Shown: one piece after another, positions 57,255 through 64,000 of the stretch
Numbering within the stretch: the first letter of the stretch is position 1
How the letters are laid out: each line of letters starts with the position of its first letter
Assembly: GCA_026874595.1 (NCBI GenBank)
Contig: CM049306.1
Span: 64,114,019-64,178,018, forward strand
DNA: 64,000 nt
Source of the DNA: Sipunculus nudus
Taxonomy: Eukaryota; Annelida; Sipuncula; Golfingiida; Sipunculidae
Direction: 5' to 3'
Notes under the pieces: generated by a model
The model's input: the letters and a program-made list of their open reading frames with translations, nothing else
What the model was told of the DNA's origin: nothing
The model's database searches: none
Translations under genes and position numbers: made by a program

Positions 57255-59198
57255 AGAATTCAATTTTCTTTTAAATGATCTCAGCAAATTAAAATACAGT
57301 GAAAACTGGTCTAACGGACACATCACTTAGGCGGACAACTGGCCAACATATTTAAGTCCCTTGAAAATTCCCTATATGTTATGTATAAGAGGAACATCTA
57401 TAAGGCGGACACCTCACTACTGCGGACAATGGACAGCGGATTTCAACTCAAACTAACATTCTAAGAATTAATGAACCTGACAAATACGGACACGATACGC
57501 CATCTCCGGCGGACACTGATCACTCGCCCCGGACAACATCAAAGGCCACCGTTACTGTTGTTTGTGGGACTTGAACACAAAGGATTGAGAAATCCCCAGT
57601 TGTTACCTTAATGCGTGTAGGTGTTCATGTAACGGTGTGATGTGCTCAAAGGATAAACACAGCAAGGGTGAAGCGGTAAACTTCCTGTCACTTTATTTCA
57701 TGGTTGATCATTCACACGTTGCGAAGCTGCATATTATTCACTCATAAAAATGATTAAACGGCTGCTGATTACCTGTGTGTCCCTGATTTCACCACGCAAT
57801 ATCTAACTGTAAACTAACCACTTTGTTGTAGCAGGCTGTTTGATATAAATTAATTAGTTTTGCTCAATATATCTCAAACTGATCTGCTCAGTGTCATCCA
57901 TGTGCTCGCTCCGTAGGTATGCGTATCGTGCCACCATGCACAAGCTCCAGGGGTTCCTTTAATCTCGGGTGTCATCAACATCAAAGCAAATCAAAAGTCA
58001 AGCTTATTTGACTGAGGGAATCCACGAAAAAGAGCATACGCGCACTTGCAGAAGAATTTATGAACATTGTTTTTACTGATGATTTCCTAGACCTTTCTCC
58101 TCAGATTGTTTACTATTTGAGATAAGTAAAAATAATCACAGTTTGTATATGACTATTGTATGCATGATGTGTGCATGAATATGTTGTACATCTACATGAA
58201 ACCTGATATAATACAATAAACACATTTGCAGCTGTTTGTTGTCTTTATAATTATAATCCCTGAGTAATCAACCAAGGTCAACCGCCCTAATAAGGACACC
58301 TCACTATTAAGGACAAAAATAATTGAGTCCCTTGACTGTCTGCTTTAGACAGGTTTCACTGTATAATTAAACCCATCATTATGCATAAATTTATTAAATA
58401 TGAAGCAAATAATGGATGAATAAAGGCACAGTTGTGAAATCTGAATGAAATATATTTTTTTAGATATTTATTGTTTTGCAAGTTTAAAGGATATATTTCT
58501 GTGGTAAAAAAATAGATATACATTTGTATGCATGATGTGGTATATATCTGACAAGATTGAGATTTATGATGATGCAATTTAGAATTATGAATAAATTTTT
58601 ATATTCAGATATATATGATATATTGGAAATGTATAGGAATATTAATTTAAAATAAAAAAATTGATGTGATAAAAAAAATGAAGAATTAGAGATCAGGCCT
58701 TGTTTACCATGTATGTAAATGCAGAAGTGTAGTTAATCCCACCTTCCATGTAACTCCAATCATTCCATCATCCCCCCCCCCCCCCACCACCACCAAGTCC
58801 GTGCATCTGTGGACTGGGGACATTAGTTATATTTCAACTGTATACATATTATAAAATAAAAAAATACATAGATTTAATTATATATATATCATTAAAAAAA
58901 TGATCCAGTTGAACAAATTACTGAACTGTCAACAATTTATAAAAAAGCCAATCAATGATCATGTTAATAATATACATCATATGTTCACAATGCTTCAATT
59001 TTAACATTAGGAAATGCATGGTTTGGTCACAAAATATTATTTGCAACAATTTTGTACTCATCAATATAAAACAATCATGTCAACCAGCCATGGCTTATAC
59101 TACCTTTTCCTCTTTGACTTTATCTCCATTTGATATTATTTTAGATTTTTACCTTCAAGGTCAACTTCAGCTGAGCACAGTGACCCATGAGTCCCTTG
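57255..59198 (+). mobile_element. AGCT-1 3' half, split by a pogo-like MITE
   Basis: Left piece 57255-57294 (TTCAATTTTCTTTTAAATGA) and right piece 58364-59198 (AATTAAACCCATCATTATGC on) are adjacent in the reference copy (5700-5760). A poly-C tract is at 58770-58784. The tail TTCAGCTGAGCACAGTGACCC ends CCCTTG at 59198. The 5' half is missing. Confidence 0.75.
57297..58361. mobile_element. pogo/Tc1-mariner-type non-autonomous transposon
   Basis: TA dinucleotides flank inverted ends: CAGTGAAAACTGGTCTAA on the left and, reading inward from the right, CAGTGAAACCTGTCTAAAG. CGGACAC-type and GTCCCTTG subterminal motifs are shared by both sides. TA duplication with CAGTGAAACC termini is typical of the pogo/Tigger branch of Tc1-mariner. 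The 1,065-bp interior has no transposase ORF. The AGCT-1 host shows no other disruption at the site. Confidence 0.8.
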
Positions 59199-59364
59199 TT
59201 TCCCACTCTGCCAGAAATATAATGGGTGAAAACTGAAGGTTCCTTTTGTTCAATCTCTGTCACAAATAAAAAGGGAAAAGATTGAAGGTGCCCTAGGTTT
59301 AAGCTCTGCCAGAAAAATGTGAAGATTATGGTGCCCTTTGTACAAGCACTGCCAGAAATATAAC

Positions 59365-59570
59365 AGGGGTGGATCTAGAATTTAGTAAAAGGAGAGGTCA
59401 GACCCAGGAGGACTAAAGACAAAAGTCCCCAGGTCCAGAAAAAGTGGGCCCAGGCCATACAAAGAGAAAATTATCTGAAACCCTTAAGAAAGGTTGCAGT
59501 GTCTGAAAAATGATGTATATGAAACCCCTGGACCCTCCCCATCTGCTTCTGTATAAAGTGTGAAAACAAA
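59365..59570 (+). repeat. Short dispersed repeat, copy 2
   Basis: Same family as 12355-12560 (GGATCTAGAATTTAGTAAAA, CCCAGGAGGACTAAAGAC, CCCCTGGACCCTCCCC, CTGCTTCTG). It is inserted in the left flank of the minisatellite block. Confidence 0.7.
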
Positions 59571-59584
59571 AGGTGCCCTTTGTC

Positions 59585-61495
59585 CAAGCTGTGCAATAAA
59601 TATAAATGGTTAAAACTGAAGCTGCCTTATGTTCAAGCTGTGCAATAAATATAAATGGTTAAAACTGAAGCTGCCTTATGTTCAAGCTGTGCAATAAATA
59701 TAAATGGTTAAAACTGAAGCTGCCTTATGTTCAAGCTGTGCAATAAATATAAATGGTTAAAACTGAAGCTGCCTTATGTCCAAGCTGTGCAATAAATATA
59801 AATGGTTAAAACTGAAGCTGCCTTATGTCCAAGCTGTGCAATAAATATAAATGGTTAAAACTGAAGCTGCCTTATGTCCAAGCTGTGCAATAAATATAAA
59901 TGGTTAAAACTGAAGCTGCCTTATGTTCAAGCTGTGCAATAAATATAAATGGTTAAAACTGAAGCTGCCTTATGTCCAAGCTGTGCAATAAATATAAATG
60001 GTTAAAACTGAAGCTGCCTTATGTCCAAGCTGTGCCAGAAATATAAATGGTTAAAACTGAAGCTGCCTTATGTCCAAGCTGTGCCAGAAATATAAATGGT
60101 TAAAACTGAAGCTGCCTTATGTCCAAGCTGTGCAATAAATATAAATGGTTAAAACTGAAGCTGCCTTATGTTCAAGCTGTGCAATAAATATAAATGGTTA
60201 AAACTGAAGCTGCCTTATGTTCAAGCTGTGCAATAAATATAAATGGTTAAAACTGAAGCTGCCTTATGTCCAAGCTGTGCAATAAATATAAATGGTTAAA
60301 ACTGAAGCTGCCTTATGTCCAAGCTGTGCCAGAAATATAAATGGTTAAAACTGAAGCTGCCTTATGTTCAAGCTGTGCCAGAAATATAAATGGTTAAAAC
60401 TGAAGCTGCCTTATGTCCAAGCTGTGCCAGAAATATAAATGGTTAAAACTGAAGCTGCCTTATGTCCAAGCTGTGCCAGAAATATAAATGGTTAAAACTG
60501 AAGCTGCCTTATGTTCAAGCTGTGCCAGAAATATAAATGGTTAAAACTGAAGCTGCCTTATGTCCAAGCTGTGCCAGAAATATAAATGGTTAAAACTGAA
60601 GCTGCCTTATGTCCAAGCTGTGCCAGAAATATAAATGGTTAAAACTGAAGCTGCCTTATGTCCAAGCTGTGCCAGAAATATAAATGGTTAAAACTGAAGC
60701 TGCCTTATGTCCAAGCTGTGCCAGAAATATAAATGGTTAAAACTGAAGCTGCCTTATGTTCAAGCTGTGCCAGAAATATAAATGGTTAAAACTGAAGCTG
60801 CCTTATGTCCAAGCTGTGCCAGAAATATAAATGGTTAAAACTGAAGCTGCCTTATGTTCAAGCTGTGCCAGAAATATAAATGGTTAAAACTGAAGCTGCC
60901 TTATGTCCAAGCTGTGCCAGAAATATAAATGGTTAAAACTGAAGCTGCCTTATGTTCAAGCTGTGCCAGAAATATAAATGGTTAAAACTGAAGCTGCCTT
61001 ATGTCCAAGCTGTGCCAGAAATATAAATGGTTAAAACTGAAGCTGCCTTATGTTCAAGCTGTGCCAGAAATATAAATGGTACAAACTGAAGCTGTCTTAT
61101 GTTCAAGATGTGCCAGAAATATGAATGGTAAAAACTGAAGCTGCCTTATGTTCAAGATGTGCCAGAAATATAAATTGTAAAAACTGAAGCTGTCTTATGT
61201 TCAAGCTGTGCCAGAAATATAAATGGTACAAACTGAAGCTGTCTTATGTTCAAGATGTGCCAGAAATATGAATGGTAAAAACTGAAGCTGCCTTATGTTC
61301 AAGATGTGCCAGAAATATAAATTGTAAAAACTGAAGCTGCCCTATGTTCAAGCTGTGCCAGAAATATAAATGGTAAAAACTGAAGCTGTCTTATGTTCAA
61401 GATGTGCCAGAAATATAAATGGTAAAAACTGAAGCTGTCTTATGTTCAAGATGTCCAATAAATATAAATGGTTAAAACTGAAGCTGCCTTATGTT
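59585..61495 (+). repeat. 39 x 49-bp tandem array
   Basis: The unit starts CAAGCTGTGC and contains ATAAATGGTTAAAACTGAAG and CTGCCTTATGT. The phase is kept exactly: 39 units span 1,911 bp with no net indel. Two main polymorphisms segregate: CAATAAAT or CCAGAAAT after CTGTG, and C or T before CAAGC. CAATAAAT units fill the left (units 1-9, 12-15) and CCAGAAAT units most of the rest. Near 61081-61375 a three-unit block repeats at 147 bp. Confidence 0.95.
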
Positions 61496-62602
61496 CAAGC
61501 TGTGAAAGAACTATCCGTTGTGAAAACTGAAGATGCTCTTTGTTAAAACTCCACCTGAAATATCAGTAGTGAAAACTGAAGATGCCTTTTGTTAAAGTTC
61601 TGGAAAATGTCTGTGGTAAATGCTGAAGGTACCTTTTCTTTAAATTCCACTTGAAATGTCATTGGTGAGCACTGAAGGTGTGCTTTTTTCACACACTACC
61701 ATATATGTCAGTGGTGAAAACTAAAGACGCCCATTGTCGTAGCTCTGCCAGAAGAGTCAGTGGTGAAAACTGAAGCTGCCTTTTTTTCCAAGCTGTGCCA
61801 GGAGGTAAATGGTGAAAACTGAAGGTGCCCTTTGTTCAAGCTCTGGAAAATGTCAGTGGTAAATGCTGAAGGTGCCCTTTGTTCAAACTCAACCTGAAAT
61901 GTCAGTGTTGTAAACTGAAGGTGCCTTTTGTTCAAACTCTACCAGAAATGTTAATGGTAAAAACTGAAGGTGCCCTTTGTTCAAGCTGTGCAAGAACTAT
62001 ATCAGTGGGGAAAACTGAAGGGGCCCTTTGCTATAGCTCTGGAAAATGTCAGTGGTAAATGCTGAAGATACCCTTTGTTCAAACTCCACCTGAAAAGTCA
62101 TTGGTGAGCACTGAAGGTGTGCTTTGATCACACTCTACCTAAATGTCAGTGGTGAAAACTAAGTGGTGAAAACTAAAGACGCCCTTTGTAATAGCTTTAG
62201 AAAATTTCAGTGGTAAAAAGCTGAAGGTGCCCTTTGTTCAAACTCCACCTGAAATGTCATTGTGAGCACTGAAAGTGTGCTTTGTACAAACACTACCAAA
62301 ATTATAAATGGTGAAAACTGGAGATGTCCTTTGTTGCACCTCTGCCAGATATGGTAATGGTGACAACAGTACTGCCAGAAATGTAAATTTTGAAAACTGA
62401 AGGTGCCCATTTTTCAAGCTCCACTGAAGATGTAAATTAAAAAAAAAAATGTCATTTGTTGTGAAACTTCCAGCAAAACCGTGTTGTTTTGCTCTGATGC
62501 CTACCAAAAATCTTTTAAACTGAAGTCTATCATATATATTAGTTTTGCTCTGATGCCTACCAAAATAAATAATTTTTCAAATCTTTAGAATTGTAGTCTT
62601 GT

Positions 62603-62604
<2 letters not shown>

Positions 62605-62664
<60 letters not shown>
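62605..62664. repeat. (TA)n microsatellite
   Basis: About 30 TA units with one interruption; it abuts the solo LTR. Confidence 0.95.
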
Positions 62665-62666
<2 letters not shown>

Positions 62667-63308
62667 CAATGTGGGGTTTGGGATGTCCCCACCTGTATCA
62701 CAAGCAGGTACTGGTACAGGTTGCTGACTCTTCAACAGCAAGCAATCTGGGACAGTCTCTCTGCTGAGAGAATTGCCCAGTCTCTCTCTCAAAATGCACA
62801 CTACAAAGTTTTGATACAGAGCTGTCACGTGACATATGAGACATACATATCCATTGTTCTGCATTTCATCATAATTATTGGATGACCCTTGGTTAGACCA
62901 TTGATAGAAGCTGCTATTGGATTAGATGGTAATGGTGACCTGACATTTGATATAATTATGCATATCATCAGTTTACATAAGACTTTATTGACCTGACATA
63001 CATCCAGTTTTAGACTGACCTCAGTCTTATTTCCAGACACCTATTAACATGGTCATACCAACTCATCATGCAGTTAAAGCCCATTATGAAAGCTGCAATA
63101 AGGCTATATTAACATATCTGAATTATCATTGGATACTTGGTCATCTGATGACCATTAATACTTTGGCTCTGTCTGAATATCAGAGCAGACTGAAACCAAA
63201 ATTGATCTTTATTTGTTCCTGAAGTAATTTTAGATTTTAAAATGAAATATTGAAACATTCCTTAAATATATATAGTGTCACAAATACACCCTTTCCTACT
63301 CTATAACA
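62664..63308 (-). repeat. Solo LTR, diverged, same family as 45-823
   Basis: Shares GATGTCCCCACCTGTATCAC, CTGGGACAGTCTCTCT, GTCACGTGACATATGAGA and the end TTTCCTACTCTATAACA with the paired LTRs, but is shorter (about 645 bp) and clearly older. No interior or partner LTR in the window. It sits between TA-rich tracts, so a target duplication cannot be judged. Confidence 0.8.
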
Positions 63309-63412
63309 ATATTTATATATATATATATGTGTAAACCCTGAAGTCTTCATTATTTATTATCTAGTCTTTTCTCAATAAACAATGCTGGCAATGAACTTAA
63401 CATTAGAAATAA

Positions 63413-64000
63413 TTGTATCCGCCAAAACAAAGTTTTGCGGATACTATGTTTTTGACCGGGTTCCGCCGCCGCGGCGTTCGTTTCCGGAGAACTCCTCTGA
63501 GACTACTGGACAGATTTTTCCGAAACTTACACAAATTATCGGGTCACATGTGAACTGGTGCCTAACTAAGTGACCTTGACCTCTGACCTTTCTTCTCTGC
63601 CCAGCGTCCGTTTGTGCGTCTGTTTCCACACATAAACCCACATATCTCGGGAACCGTTTGATCGATCAGGAAAAAAATTTTACACAAATGTAGCCCTGGG
63701 ATAGCTTTATAACATACACAAAAAAAGGTGGCGCCACCTGCAACCATGTTTGCACAGTGTCCATCTGTTTGTCTGCCTTGGGTTAAAATCACTCATATCT
63801 CTGCAGTAGTTTGACTAATTCACCTAAAATTCGGCATGCGTATACATCCTAGATAGCTCTCTTGATTTTATGACAGGTGGCGCCACCTTCATTCACGTTA
63901 ACGCTGCAGACATCCAAGCTCATATCTTGGGAACCGTATGACCAATCAGGAAAAAAATTTTACACAAATGTAGCCCTTAGATAGCTTTATAACATACAAA
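63413..64000 (+). mobile_element. TATCCGCC-family Helitron-like element, 5' part, runs off the window
   Basis: Well preserved head: TTGTATCCGCCAAAAC, loop, GTTTTGCGGATACTATG, then a GC-rich CCGCCGCGGCG patch. Perfect palindromes lie at 63727-63738 and 63876-63887. Colinear with 45497-46020. Confidence 0.8.

Larger units (their letters stand above)
59199..62520. repeat. Minisatellite block: homogeneous core with diverged flanks
   Basis: The whole block is built from CTGCCAGAAAT...GGTGAAAACTGAAGGTGCC-like units. Flanks (59199-59584 and 61496-62520) are diverged, with longer and irregular periods, while the core (59585-61495) is nearly perfect. Minus-strand ORFs at 61708-62507 with repeated KGHLQFSPF-like peptides are a by-product of the array. 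Confidence 0.9.

Noticed and set aside
59585..61495. CRISPR-like array of regularly spaced repeats
   Set aside because: Units are contiguous 49-bp repeats without unique spacers, in a eukaryotic context.
61708..62507. Minus-strand ORFs with repeated peptides (KGHLQFSPF, EQRAPSAF)
   Set aside because: They arise from the minisatellite units read in a frame that happens to lack stops; overlapping ORFs occupy different frames and no start context or gene structure exists.
62577..62864. ORF with a long YIYIYI run
   Set aside because: Translation of the (TA)n microsatellite.

Overview
The window is eukaryotic, AT-rich and almost free of coding sequence. Its repeat content (stem-loop-headed Helitron-like elements, degenerate Ty3/gypsy fragments, a tRNA-derived SINE, hAT and pogo-like MITEs) suggests an invertebrate, most likely a mollusc and probably a bivalve. 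That assignment rests on remembered repeat style, not a database match. I found one convincing host-gene signal: a 61-bp coiled-coil-type exon at 20873-20933 with matching splice sites. The rest reads as intron or intergenic DNA built from nested transposons.

Layout. 45-4422: a complete non-autonomous LTR retrotransposon in minus orientation with a 4-bp target duplication; a diverged solo LTR of the same family lies at 62664-63308. 4636-9400: AGCT-family Helitron-like elements around a broken gypsy gag. 9700-10600: minus-strand gypsy gag and integrase remnants split by a Helitron-like fragment. 10601-12560: mostly featureless, with one palindromic element and one short dispersed repeat. 12666-19449: a CTGTGAG-family element interrupted by two AGCT-1 copies, then an AGCT-2 tandem block. 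19569-20440: a gypsy RNase H/integrase pseudogene. 20873-20933: the exon. 21303-33793: CTGTGAG, TATCCCC and AGCT elements inserted in each other. 33902-35534: a hAT-type MITE with an exact 8-bp duplication, a CTGTGAG fragment and a SINE. 36667-41026: an AGCT-3 element containing a GCCCCCGCC element. 41028-47110: AGCT-1, CTGTGAG, TATCCCC and TATCCGCC elements. 47111-49579: mostly unique AT-rich DNA. 49580-50159: an AGCT-2 fragment and about 220 bp of unassigned DNA. 50160-56893: a four-level nest. 56894-59198: AGCT remnants with a pogo-like insertion. 59199-62520: a 49-bp minisatellite. 63413-64000: the start of another TATCCGCC element.

How the parts relate. At least six repeat families with unrelated end sequences share one architecture. 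Each has a 5' stem-loop whose first arm recurs, inverted, as a subterminal repeat near the 3' end, followed by a small hairpin and a CTAG or CTTG terminus. Insertion is at TT or oligo-T without target duplication, as shown by empty sites in paralogous copies inside the window. This is the Helentron/Helitron2 (HLE2) pattern. Several of these families carry, in their central tandem repeats, the same 12-bp palindrome GGTGGCGCCACC. The TATCCCC family also carries arrays of AGGTCA nuclear-receptor half-sites in DR1 spacing. No transposase or Rep/helicase gene is visible, so all copies depend on enzymes encoded elsewhere.
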